64,000 nt of DNA from the NCBI GenBank assembly GCA_019914945.1, contig CM034108.1, forward strand, positions 6,582,001 to 6,646,000. Direction: 5' to 3'. Positions 1 through 11,500 of the stretch are shown here, one piece after another. The translations under genes were made by a program, and so were the position numbers. The notes beneath the pieces are model-generated. The model saw only the letters and a list, made by a program, of their open reading frames with translations, had not been told where the DNA came from and searched no databases. The stretch comes from Typha latifolia. Lineage: Eukaryota; Streptophyta; Magnoliopsida; Poales; Typhaceae. The first letter of the stretch is position 1; each line of letters opens with the position of its first letter.

Positions 1-83
1 AGGGCATTCAACCATAAGGCAGTCACACACCACTGATCTATTGTGCATAAGTATCTATTACTGTTGGCCTAGCATTTGAAACC

Positions 84-203
84 TGTTGAGATTATTGGTT
101 TTATAGGGGCCTATGAGAAAATAGGCCCCCATGTGCTTGTAGGCTATATAAGCCAAGTTATTAGATCAATGAAGAAGTTTAGAAGGACTTTTTTAAAGCA
201 ATA
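84..203 (+). repeat. 5' LTR of the copia element
   Basis: A 120-bp LTR starting TGTTGAG and ending AAAGCAATA, unusually short. It contains a TATATAAG box near 144. Its partner is at 5016-5132. The border is set by the TSD and the adjacent PBS. Confidence 0.9.
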
Positions 204-216
204 TGGTATCAGAGCC
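204..216 (+). promoter_or_regulatory. Primer-binding site, initiator tRNA-Met type
   Basis: TGGTATCAGAGCC directly abuts the 5' LTR. This is the standard plant LTR-retrotransposon PBS complementary to the 3' end of tRNA-iMet. Confidence 0.9.
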
Positions 217-319
217 TTGCCTAAACCCCATCGACGCTAGATAGGTCTCCCCCAAACCCCATCAGCGCCGATCTCCAGTGCGCAGGAGAGAGGCTTCCCG
301 GCGACGACGAGCCGTCTCT

Positions 320-465
320 GCTCCTGATTGCGGTCACGCCGGAGTAGGTGGAGGCGGAGGCGGCAGAGAGCTGTCGTCGAGGCTCCCGTGCCGCTCCTGA
401 TTGCGGTCGCGACGTAGTAGGTGGAGGCGGAGGCGGCAGAGAGCCGTCGTCGGGGCTCCTGCGTC
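320..465 (+). repeat. 73-bp tandem duplication in the copia leader
   Basis: Two imperfect copies in the GC-rich leader; the marker CTCCTGATTGCGGTC recurs at 321 and 394. Each carries a GGTGGAGGCGGAGGCGG stretch. It is noncoding as far as can be seen. Confidence 0.75.
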
Positions 466-663
466 GTGCCGGCATCGATTTGGCGCTGCTAGTGCATCTC
501 CACCTTCAGCATGTGCCGCTTGACACCGATCTCGATGGTATCTTCCTCTCCTAGACAAAAGCTATTGATATTTCAGCATGGCAGATGATGAACTAACTGC
601 ATTAGGACCAAGGCTGTCATATAAAAGCACATAGCAAATTCCTTCGGTCCTTGAGATTGATCG

Positions 664-1539
664 ATGGAGGATATTATGAAGAAGTTGAGTGAGACTGAAC
701 TCAAGACCTTGCTTCTGGTGTTAGGTCGGCAAGGCGAGGGGTCGATATTGGCACATCCACAGTCTATGAGGCTAGATCTTCCTTCTGTGGATCTGAAACT
801 TGATGGACCAGCTACGTACATTAGTTGGTCACGTTGGATCGAGGCTGCTCTAGTAGGGAAGAGACTAGATGGATACCTAACAGGAGTCTAGGCTAAGCCA
901 GCAAGTGACAGTGCTAAGGCAGATGAGTGGAGGACTACACACTCCTTGCTTTACACTTGGCTATTGAACTCAATGGTTCCAAAGATTGCTTCATTAGTGG
1001 ATGGCATTCGAAAGGTAATGGATATTTGGGCGAAGCTAAAGAGGACCTATGCTGGGGCCGATAACCACATGAGGGTGTTCCAGATCCAGCGTGACATAGA
1101 GGCGGTGGTGCAGGGTGATAGATCTATTCAGGAGTACTCCATGGAGGTGGAGCAGTAGTGGCAAGATCTTGATCATTTCTCACCTGTGTCGAGCTGTAGT
1201 GATCCGAAATGCAAGAGCAGGGAGTTCAATGCACAGATGAGGACTATGCAGTTCTTGGCTCATCTGAATCCGGCCTTTGATCAGAGGAGATCAGTCCTTC
1301 TAGCCCAGACAAAGATCCTTTCACTAGATGAGGCCATCTTGGTGATGATACAGGAGGAGAGTCACATGAGGCTGCATTCTGAGCCGGGTGGACTTCCAGG
1401 TGCTCGATCAACATTAGCTATTGTGAGCTTAGGCATGACAGGTGCACAGAGGGAGACCCATAAGTGCTACAACTGCGAAGAAGTGGGACACCTGAGCAAG
1501 GCATGGTCGAAGCCACCGACAGAGAGAGAGACAAGTTAG
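664..1539 (+). pseudogene. Copia gag (UBN2-like), interrupted
   Basis: Structural Gag protein of the copia element, which would coat the RNA in virus-like particles. Open segments 664-888, 946-1158 and 1186-1536 read through in one frame apart from in-frame stops. The C-terminal segment holds a nucleic-acid-binding zinc knuckle, CYNCEEVGHLSKAW. The final zinc-binding cysteine of CCHC is replaced by tryptophan, so the knuckle is probably inactive. Gag may begin slightly upstream, at an ATG near 579. Confidence 0.8.
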
Positions 1540-1611
1540 AGAAGGCAACTTGGAGGTCGTGGATGTGGAGGCCGTAGATGAGGCAGAGGTGGGGGCTACC
1601 AAGCACATCTG

Positions 1612-3087
1612 ATGGTAGACCCACATGTTGAGGAGGAGACAGGCTTCACCGAGGAGGAGCACGAGTTGCTCGAGATGCTCAAGAGGAAGCACAGAATGGC
1701 AGGAGATGGAGGAAGGAAGGAGACATCCACATCTGACCCTAGGGGTAACTTTGCTACCTTTACTCATTCTGCCACAGGTACTGCACATGCTCTTGCCTCT
1801 ATATCTCCCACGAGATCACTAGATTGGATCATAGATTCTGGTGCATCTAGACATGTGCCAGGAGCCTCGAGTGAGTTCACCTCTTACACTCACTTGACCC
1901 CTCTAGAGAGCATTCAGACTATAGATGGTACAGCCCAGCTGGTGGTTGGTAAGGGTATTGTTAAATGTACCGATTTAGTGACATTGTCCAATGTATTGCA
2001 TGCTCCCTCATTTCTAGTAAATCTTTTGTCTATTAGTGCTATTATCCTCCAACTAAATTGTGTTGTTTCCTTTGATATTCCTAAGGTGATCTTCACGGAG
2101 AAGGAGACGGGTCGGAGACTTGGGACTGGCACGTGGCATAGAGGATTGTGGTACATGGATAGAGGAGGTTTGGATTTAGTACTGACATCTGTGGTAGAGG
2201 GGGTTGGAGTAGGAGGTTCTAGAATGACTATGGAGGAGGTGTTTCTACAGCATCATCGGCGTATGGGTCATATTTCCTTTTTTGTTTTGGGTATGTTGTA
2301 CCCTTCATTGTATGAAAGGGCAAATAAAGAAAAGGTAGTCTGTGATGCGTGTGAGTTAGGAAAACATACCAGAAGCTCTTATCATAGCTTTAGGAATAGG
2401 AGTTTTGAGGTTTTTGATCTTATTGACATTGATGTATGGGGCCCTTGTCCAACAAATATAATCAATGGCTATAGATATTTTGTGACCTTCATTGATTGCT
2501 TTTCTCGAGTTACTTGGCTGTATTTGATGAAGAACAAGAGCGATGTACTTGCATGTTTCAAAGACTTTCACAAGGCAGTACAAACCCAACATGGTGCAGT
2601 GGTTAAGGTACTGAAATCCGACAGTGGGACAGAGTACACCAACAGGGCATTTGAGGAGTACTTATCTGTACAAGGGATACAACATCAGACTACTTGCCCA
2701 TATACACCAGCACAAAATAGGGTAGCAGAACGGAAGAATAGACACCTGTTAGAGGTAGCTCGGTGCATGATGATCTCAATGAATGTTCCAAACTACCTGT
2801 GGGGGCAAGCAGTCTTAACAGCTGCTCAGTTGATCAATAGGATACCCTCGAGGATATTGGATTGGAATTCCCCCTGTGAGATGTTGAAGGGTGATAATGG
2901 AGGAGTTCTTCCCTTGAAAGTGTTTGATTGTGTGTGCTTTGTGAGAGATAACAGACCAACAGTAGGGAAGCTGGATCCTAGGGCAATCAAGTGTGTCTTT
3001 GTAGGCTACTCTGCCACTCAGAAGGGCTATGTGTGTTGGAGCCTAGGAGAGAGGCGATTGTTTGAGTATGGATATGACTTTTCGTGA
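1612..3087 (+). CDS. Copia protease-integrase open frame (491 codons)
   Basis: Pol N-terminal half, in which the enzymes for polyprotein cleavage and integration are still largely open. The aspartic protease active site DSG is at residues 75-77 (WIIDSGASRH). The integrase zinc finger uses H214/H220 and C244/C247. The DDE core has D274 (DVWGP), D337 (KSDSGTEY) and E373 (AERKNR), 35 residues apart as expected. The frame then shifts by one base near 3060, cutting it off from RT. The first ATG at 1612 is a frame opening; the natural protein is part of a Gag-Pol polyprotein. Confidence 0.85.
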   Translation: MVDPHVEEETGFTEEEHELLEMLKRKHRMAGDGGRKETSTSDPRGNFATFTHSATGTAHALASISPTRSLDWIIDSGASRHVPGASSEFTSYTHLTPLESIQTIDGTAQLVVGKGIVKCTDLVTLSNVLHAPSFLVNLLSISAIILQLNCVVSFDIPKVIFTEKETGRRLGTGTWHRGLWYMDRGGLDLVLTSVVEGVGVGGSRMTMEEVFLQHHRRMGHISFFVLGMLYPSLYERANKEKVVCDACELGKHTRSSYHSFRNRSFEVFDLIDIDVWGPCPTNIINGYRYFVTFIDCFSRVTWLYLMKNKSDVLACFKDFHKAVQTQHGAVVKVLKSDSGTEYTNRAFEEYLSVQGIQHQTTCPYTPAQNRVAERKNRHLLEVARCMMISMNVPNYLWGQAVLTAAQLINRIPSRILDWNSPCEMLKGDNGGVLPLKVFDCVCFVRDNRPTVGKLDPRAIKCVFVGYSATQKGYVCWSLGERRLFEYGYDFS

Positions 3088-5008
3088 GTCTGAGCCGTAC
3101 TATCCCTTGAGAGTAGCCTCACCCTTTGGTGACTCGCCAGATAATGGAGAAATTGGGTGAGAGGGGGAGAGAAATAAAGGAGAAAGGCCGATTCAGTTAG
3201 AGATGATATTGGGTCCTGTTGTGAGAAAAGAAGTGGGTGAGGATGAGTTGGAAGTAGAGGTGATAGGAGAAGAAGGATGAGAGAATCAGAGTGTACCAGA
3301 GAAGGAGAAAGGGGAATGTGCCTATGCCCATAGTACTGGTCGTGCCAAGTCCCTCGTCCCGGTCTACTCCAACTCCTGAGATACCTACACCATCCACCAC
3401 AGACTCAGGTGATATGATTCCCCCCTCTTCTCTTCCTGTGACATTAAGGAGGACCTCTCGCAGCAATGCGGAAAACCCTCCTGATCGTTTCGAACATTAT
3501 TCTAATCTCTCATCCACATACGGAGCATTCATTGCATCATTGGACATTGCCTCTATTCCCAAGTGTTGGCAGATAGCAAAAGGAGACCTAAAGTGGAAAG
3601 CAGCCATGCATGAGGAACTAAGAGCTCTTGACAAAAAACCGCACATGGGAGTTGGTGTTACTACCATTCGGAAAAGAAATTGTTGGATGCAAGTGGGTTT
3701 TCACTGTGAAGCAGAATCCAGATGGGCAGGTTGAGCGCTACAAGGCACGCTTGGTGGCAAAAGGGTACAGTCAGACCTATGGCATCGACTATGATGAGAC
3801 CTTTGCACCTGTAGCGAAGATGAGCACCGTTCGAATATTGATCTCATTGGTAGTGAATGGTGGGTGGCAACTACACCAACTGGATTTAAAAAATGTGTTT
3901 CTTCATGGGGACCAAGTGGAAGAGGTGTACATAGATATACCACCAGGATGTGGCACAGGCAAGACGGTGGGCAAGGTCTGCATGTTGAAAAAGTCTCTCT
4001 ATGGGCTAAATTCAAGAGAGCTATGATAGGTATGGGGTACTAACAGATCAATGTCGACCACACCGTATTCTTTCGACGAAACGGGGTCATATTACCATAC
4101 TTGCAGTCTATGTGGATGATATGATCGTCACTAGGGACGATGAGAGGGAGATTGCCCAACTCAAGGTGAGACTAGGCAAAGAGTTCGAGGTAAAGGATCT
4201 TGGTATTCTTCGATACTTCCTTGGGATTGAGATAGCTCGAGGAGCGGAGGGGATTGTTCTCTCCCAAAGGAAGTATACACTTGATCTCCTTACTAAAACA
4301 AGAATGTTGGGGTGTAAACCTGCAATTACACCGATCGACGAAGGTTCAAACTTAGTGCCAGAGGTCGAAGAACCAATTGATCGCTAGAGATACCAGAGAC
4401 TGGTAGGCAGGTTGATCTATTTGAGTCACACTCGTCCTGATATCTCATTTGCGGTAAGTGTAGTGAGTTGCTACATGCATGACCCACGGAAATGCCATAT
4501 GGAAGCGGTGTATCAGATCCTGAGGTATCTGAAGAGTGCTCCTAGAAAGGGACTGATTTTCAAGAAGAATGGTCATGTGAGCATTGAAGGCTACTGCATC
4601 TTTCTAGGAGGCAACTTGGTCTCTTGGAAGAGCAAGAAGCAATCCTTGGTGGCAAGATCAACAGCAGAAGTAGAGTACAGAGCCATGGCTTTAGGAGTCG
4701 CAGAGTTGATGTGGCTAAAAGGTATATTGGTGGAATTGAGGTTGGATCAAGGGGCCAGAATGAAGTTGTGGTGCGATAACAAGTCAGCCATAAGCATCGC
4801 CAACAACCCAGTGCAGCATGACAGAACCAAGCATATTGAAATTGATCAGTTCTTCATCAAAGAGAAGTTGAATAGTGGACTCCTGGAACTAGACCATGTT
4901 TCAACTAAAGATCAAGCAGCAGATTGTCTGATGAAAGGGCTCAATTCGTTGGACCTAACTAGAGGATGTGACAAGATGGGCTTAGTGGATATCTATCGCA
5001 CATCTTGA
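3088..5008 (+). pseudogene. Copia reverse transcriptase-RNase H, broken
   Basis: RT and RNase H continue in shifted frames (3291-3734, 3628-4026, 4112-4387, 4412-5008). The RT motifs VGCKWVFTVKQNPDG, RLVAKGYSQ and YVDDM (near 4110) are present. RNase H shows STAEVEYRAMA and CDNKSAISIANNP, but the CDADWAGN block is altered near 4590-4610. At least two stops and two frameshifts disable it. Confidence 0.88.
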
Positions 5009-5015
5009 GGGGGAG
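5005..5015 (+). other. Polypurine tract of the copia element
   Basis: TTGAGGGGGAG immediately precedes the 3' LTR, the usual plus-strand priming site in copia elements. Confidence 0.85.
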
Positions 5016-5132
5016 TATTGAGATTATTGTTTTATAGGGGTCTATGAGAAAATAGGCCCTCATGTGCTTATAGGCTATATAAGCCAAGTTATTAGATCAA
5101 TGAAGAAGTTTAGAAGGACTTTTAAAGCAATA
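5016..5132 (+). repeat. 3' LTR of the copia element
   Basis: 117 bp, partner of 84-203. Its first dinucleotide is TA instead of TG, one of four transitions between the pair. It is followed by the TSD AAACC. Confidence 0.9.
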
Positions 5133-5370
5133 AAACCTCTATAGCTTCCTGTACTTGTGGCATTAGAAATCATAATAATGTAAAAATACTGCACTATATA
5201 TTTTATATTAGGTAGTGCACCATAGTTAATTCACATCCTTATTAAAAATGATTAAAAGATTGCAATTACAATTCATAGTAACTATGATGAAACATCCTAA
5301 ATGTTCAAAAATATATTTGAAGAATAAATTGCTCAAATTAAGTACTTCAAGAGATAAAGATCAAACTTAC

Positions 5371-5560
5371 TCTGGATCCAAGTATCCTGCAGTTCCTCTC
5401 ACTTCAAGGGATACACTGCTATCCCCTTCTTGAGGGGCATATTTAGAGAAACCAAAATCTGCCAACTTTCCGCACATGTTATGATCTAGAAGAATGTTAC
5501 TAGACTTGACATCCCTGTGTATTATACAGCGAGCACCAAAATTGTGCAGGTACATCAAAC
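5371..5560 (-). CDS. SYMRK: SYMRK exon 10: catalytic and activation loops
   Basis: 190 bp, acceptor TTATTCAG, donor GTAAGT. It encodes [33 protein letters not shown] and GTAGYLDP, i.e. the catalytic loop, DFG motif and P+1 loop. It ends in phase 2, so a coding exon must follow, but none is visible between here and base 1. Confidence 0.93.
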
Positions 5561-8500
5561 CTGAATAATATCAGAACAAACTAGTGTCATGATTTGTCAA
5601 AGCTAGTATAACATAATATATCATCTGTCAAGCATTGAAACTTGAATATTTAAAATGATCTTCACACAGGTAATGTAACAACCCATAATTTTAAAACATA
5701 AGTATATAAATAAAATATAAATAAATATTTAAATAATGAGCAATTTTATTTTATCTTTAATATTTTAGGATTTTTATTAAATTAAATTAAATTTTTACAT
5801 ATATCTTTAAGAAGAAAACCATAGAGGAGATTCTAAGGGAGTAGATAGGGGCAGCACTATAGCAGTGCTACAGTACCGAGAATAGTAAAAAGAAAAGAAA
5901 AAAAAATAGAAAAAGATGAAAACACGTATAGAGAAGAGAATAGAGAGAAGACAATATATAGAAAAGAAAAAGAGCTTATCATACCAAAGAGAAGGAAAGG
6001 AAAGAGAAGACAAACATGGAGCGCTTTGGAATCCGTGCAGATTACATTAGGATGCGAAAATCAAATTATTTTGGATTGAGCGGTAAAGGCAAGTTCCTAC
6101 TCATATTTTCTTAAATTTTATTATATAAAAATAGAGTTGATGAATTGAAAATATATCTTTATATTTATTCTTATCATGTTTAATTTTATGAAATAAGAAA
6201 TTTTATAATATGATGATGTCAATTATACGGAAAATTAAGAAATTCATCGTTTCAAGGATTTTCAATAAAGAATTAGAGATGTTAAGATTTTATATTTTAT
6301 AGAAAATTCAGATTTATTATTCTTGGAATAAAAAAAAGGATTTTATTATTTATATTTTCAGATTACCAAAAAATATTTAATATTTATTTCTATTACAGAA
6401 AAGAAGATATAAATAAGGAATATTTCAATTTAAATGAATTTCGGATATCTGAAAATAATTAATATTTATTTTTATTGCAGAAAATAAGATATAAATTGAA
6501 AGTATTTCAGTTTAAATGAATTTCGGATTTATGAAAATAATTAATATTTATTTTTATTGCAGAAAATAAGATATAAATTGGAAGCATTCCAATTTAAATG
6601 AATTTTGGATTTCTAAAAAATTATTTATCATTATATTTTATTTTTAGAAAATAACAGAGGAAATCTTTATACTAAATTACTAATATATTTTATTTTCTGT
6701 AAATAAAATATAAGAGATCTTTATTTTTGAGAAGACGATCACAAATAAAATATTATTTTGAGATGTGAAATTTTATAAGATCAAAGATTAGATTATTATT
6801 TATTCATGTTTTCTGACTTATATATATATTTGGATTTATGGATTTTTCATGCATATATGGTATTTAGAAGAATTGAGAATTTTGATGATTGAGGAATTTG
6901 ATATTTGAGATTCAGAATGAATGAGTATAATTGAATACTGATAAAAATGAGGTCTGGAACCCAATTTATTTTCAAGAAGATAAATCCAAGGAAAAGATTC
7001 TTAAAATGTAACATTGCGACGTGCTACCAAGTGACTCTGGCGGGATTAGAGAAAAAAATTCTAGATTTTTGTCCTGATGACTCTAATCTTACTCAACGGC
7101 TAGTAGAAAAGTCATTAGAGTACCTACAGTGACCCTAGACGGATCGACTATCTAGAAAAGTCCCGAGCGCTATCTCAATAGTGACTAGGTAGTGCGATGT
7201 GGCAACGGGTCAGAGTACCCATTAATGAGACAATATGGTATTTTATCAGTTTTGGCGGGTTTCCATGATTGTACACTTTTGGCAGATATCGACTTCTTTT
7301 ATATTGATTTATTTAAATTGAGATATTATGAATGATTTATAATTCGATTTCCATGATAATACACTTTAGTGGATATTGATTCGTTTTATGTTGATTTATT
7401 CAATATGAGATAATATGAATGATTTATGACTTTAATTTAACATATATGGATTTTGAAATTTAGTATAAGAGATAAAAAAAATTATTTATTTTCCAAGACG
7501 GCTTATATATATTATTATGATTCTTTTTCTGCTACTATATGTATCACATGTTGATATTTGTCATTAGACATATTATTAGTAGAGTGGGTTACTTGCTAGA
7601 CATCTAGCTCATGAGGACTTGTTATTTTGCACGAATTTAAAAAGCTGCTTAGTGAGGACTCTGAAGGCTTAGTACTATTTTCGCTATGTCAATCTATTTT
7701 ATGATTTGATTACTATTTGGGTTTTTGTGTTTTCTCCGAGTTTTATCCTAGAGATTTGCGGCCATCATGTTTTTAGATCGGGGCATGACAGAATGGTATC
7801 ATAGCCAGATTTTTGATCTACCTCGTAGATTCATTACGGAAATTCAGTACTTAGAGTCCTTTAGATTAACTAGTCAAGATTTTTTTTATGACATATTTTC
7901 TTATAAAATTATGTAAGTTAGATAGTTATATCAATATAATATGTGATTATCAGAGTAGCTAGTGGAAGTGTGGATTAAAGATTTATTTATGATGTTTGTG
8001 AAAAGATAGTTGAATTGCTTATGCTGATGATGACATGGATACATTGATTTATTATAATTTAGCAGCTTTAATTTAGATTTATTATGGAGATAAATGCAAA
8101 TCAGATGGTTATTTTTGGATTTAGTGTTATAATATTCAATTGAAGATCTAATCATTTCTAGAATGGATCGAGATTTGATTTTTTTATGTTTTAGGATAAT
8201 TGAAATTATCTTTGGATTATTACTTCATAAATTCATCTAATGGAATTATATTTGAGGATTTGAATCTTATATTTTGGATTAAAAATAATAAATGAGATTT
8301 GGCTATGATAGTTTGGAGATACTTGAACTTATGTTTGGATTATTATATTTTGGAATTTTATTTGATTTAATAGTGATTGATACATTAATATTATAGAATA
8401 AGAAAATTATAGAAATTGGGAAGAATTGTACTGGAAGAAAAATATTATATAGATGAAATTTCTAATATTAAGATTGTATCATGATTTAGAGATTGAGGAT

Positions 8501-11500
8501 TGATTTTTTTTATAAAAAAAATAGTACGGAAGTGATTGTATTTAATCATTTGATTTAGTTATGATATTGACAATTTTTATATAGACTTGATTGACATTAA
8601 TATTCGAAGAAATTAGATAATAGCATAACTCGATATCTTTAAAAATACCTTATAGAGTGTGAAAATTTTTTAGATGATTTAATTTTATTTTGGAAAGATG
8701 AATTATATTGGTTATATAATATCAATGATTTGGAGGCTGTGAAGCATGGATACAAAATACGGGGATACTGAGATATGGATACGGGGATATAAAGATACGA
8801 ATACGGGAATACGATAAATTCTTAAAAGTAGGATACAGATACGGCATGGACGCGCCAATAAATAAATAAATAATATATTTTTAATTTGTTGTCAACCAAT
8901 ATGACATGGTAAAAAATGATTATCCCATAAATAATAAGGTAAAAAGAAAGAAAGCTACATATTTAATATCTACATGCCTAAAACTTTAGAATAATATTGT
9001 AATAGAAATTAATATGAAACTTAAAATGTTAGTGAAACATTGAAACCTTATTCAACTATTAGTCTACAACTAATTTGGATCTTTAAATAGGTTTCAAGTT
9101 ATATGTTTAATTCATTATCAAATAAACAAAGCCTTAAAGTATCATAAAGGATTAGACAATCATATATACATAGAAAGTATATATTTTATATCATCTTTTA
9201 GCACAAAAGGAAAAAAGAAAAATGATTGGATGATCAAGAAATGTATCGGAGTCGTATCAGAGCTGTATCCCGCCATATCGGAGCCATATCTTACCGTATT
9301 GGAGCCGTATGGGAAAATTAAAATTAATTTTTTTAATTTGGATACTCCTTCAGCCATATCCGATACGTATCGGGCCGTATCGGTATCCGATAGCAAACGA
9401 AGTATCTGAGCTTCATAGTTTGGAGGCGAAAGATGAATTATATTGGTCATATAATATCAATGATTTGGAAGAAGCACATGTGAGATTTTTAGTCTATATT
9501 GTTTACTTGATAAAGTTTATTACTCATTTGGATGTTGATGTGAATTTTGGTGAGAACAAAATAATTAGATAATTTTCTATGATAGATGAGTCATTAGAAT
9601 TTTGATTTATAAATATAATGTCAGAACGAGAACATATTTTAGTTGAAAGCTTAGTTTGTGGATGACTTATATTATACTTGGAGGAGAATATTAGGTTTTC
9701 TTATTGTTGAGGAGATGATACAAGGATTTATGTTTAGATATCAATCATGATATATGGAAAGAGATAGTATTGATATTATTATTAGTGGATCTACAATTTC
9801 CTATTCTCTATATACAATTGATAAATTATATAGGTGATCAATTTATGATTCGAATGTTGAGAATTCTGTGAGAAATCTCTAGAGGAACTAAATCCGCAAG
9901 TTATATATTTGATGACAGTATCTTTTGAAATTATTAGATTATGATCATAATAATTTAAATTTCATGAAATCGTATAGAAGATCTATGTTAATTGGTTGAT
10001 CAACTTTTGACCTTTGTATTGATAAGAGAAAATTTTGAGTGAGCAATAGAAGAAAAAAGGATTATGATTTATGAAGAAATTTTAAATTGGAAGTTTCATC
10101 GGAAGATAAAAATAAAAGCCCTTTAGTGCTATCATCTAGATATTTAGTTAAATGAGAGTAACGAGTTATATGAAAATTATTTGACATGTTCCAAAAATTT
10201 AAGTATTGGGTAGAAATTTGAAATATTTATTAGAATGATCTAACTAAGTCAACTCAAGTATCAATATTACAGAAATTGATTGATCATGATTATCTATTAA
10301 AGTTCTAAGTTTCGAGAACGAAACTTATTTTAAGGAGGGCAGAATGTAACAACCCAAAATTTTAAACATAAATATATAAATAAAATATAAATAAACATTT
10401 AGACAATGAAGAATTTTATTTTATCTTTTATATTTTAGGATTTTTATTAAATTAAATTAAATTAAATTTTTAGTAATATCTTTAAGATATTAGAATCCTT
10501 ATTCTAATAGGACTCTTATTATATATTTTTTATTATAAAAAGGGGGCCTAGAAGAAAACCCTAGAGGAGATTCTAAGGGGGCCTAGAAAAAGGGGGCCTA
10601 GAAAAAAAAAGATTTCTTTTTTGAGAGAGATTAGAGAGAAAAGAGAAAAAAAATAGAAGATGAAAACGTGTATAGAGAAGAGAATAGAGAGAAGACACTA
10701 TATGGAAAAAAAAAAAAGAGCTTATCATACCAAAGAGAAGACAATCATGAAGCACTTTGGAATCCATATAGATTACGATTAGGATGCGAAAATTAAATAA
10801 TTTTGGATTAAGCAATCAAGACAAGTTCCCACTCATATTTTCTTAAATTTTTATTATATAAAGTTAGAATTAATGAATTGGAAATATTTCTTTATATTTA
10901 TTCTTATCATGTTTAATTTTAAGAGATAAGAAATTTTACAATATGATAATGTCAATTATGCGGAAAATTAGAATTTCGTGTTTTCTCCGAGTTTTATCCT
11001 AAAGATTCACGGCTATCATGTTCCTGGATTAGGGCGTGACAAATAACTCATGCTAACTTATAGGTAATTTCTGAGTATCATATGATAGCTTTATTTTCTG
11101 ATACCTAAAGCAGTACTCAACATCATTCTGTCTTGTCATATATGTCATGAACACCCATTCTGTCTTGACATTATTGAAGCCTATGTATTGTCATATAAGT
11201 TGTTTAATATTGTTGGTGACATAAACAATTCTCATCAGGGTTGGTTTTAATTTGGCCTATGCCCAGGAATTGGAGATAAAATATGAGATAAAAGTTTATC
11301 TTTCATCCTCTTTCAACTATTTCTGTGTCTAAAAATTTTCCAAAAGCAACTTCCAAATAATTGCTCTCTTATGGCATAAATTGCAAGCAGAGGTTAATAA
11401 ATCTATAGCTTTCATAGCAAGTCAATCTACTGGCAGATAATTAAATTGATTTTTAGAAGGTTTGATGTTATATTGACATGTTGGCTACAGAAAAAAGTAT

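Larger units (their letters stand above)
84..5132 (+). mobile_element. Ty1/copia LTR retrotransposon inside SYMRK intron 10
   Basis: A full-length element 5,049 bp long with a 5-bp target duplication AAACC at 79-83 and 5133-5137. The order is LTR, PBS, gag, protease, integrase, RT, RNase H, PPT, LTR, which is copia order. It is antisense to SYMRK. Coding is broken by stops and frameshifts (near 890, 1157, 1538, 3087, 3650, 4025, 4386), so the copy cannot move on its own. The two LTRs differ by four base changes, all transitions, plus two small indels. Confidence 0.93.
5674..11041 (+). mobile_element. Gypsy-type LTR element in SYMRK intron 9, non-coding interior
   Basis: LTRs starting TGTAACAACCC at 5674 and 10345 bound a 2.55-kb AT-rich interior without a recognisable gag or pol frame. 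The PBS TGGTATCATAGCC (7794-7806) follows the 5' LTR. A purine-rich PPT (10328-10344), preceded by a GAACGAAACTT stretch typical of Ty3/gypsy ends, precedes the 3' LTR. The interior may be a heavily deaminated relic or a non-autonomous derivative. It carries an hAT-like MITE at 8737-9418. The flanking pentamers GGTAA and AATAA could be a decayed TSD. Confidence 0.85.

Noticed and set aside
5807..6013. Phe/Tyr-rich minus-strand frame, and a similar one at 10573-10815
   Set aside because: Both are translations of A-rich LTR sequence duplicated in the two LTRs; low complexity.
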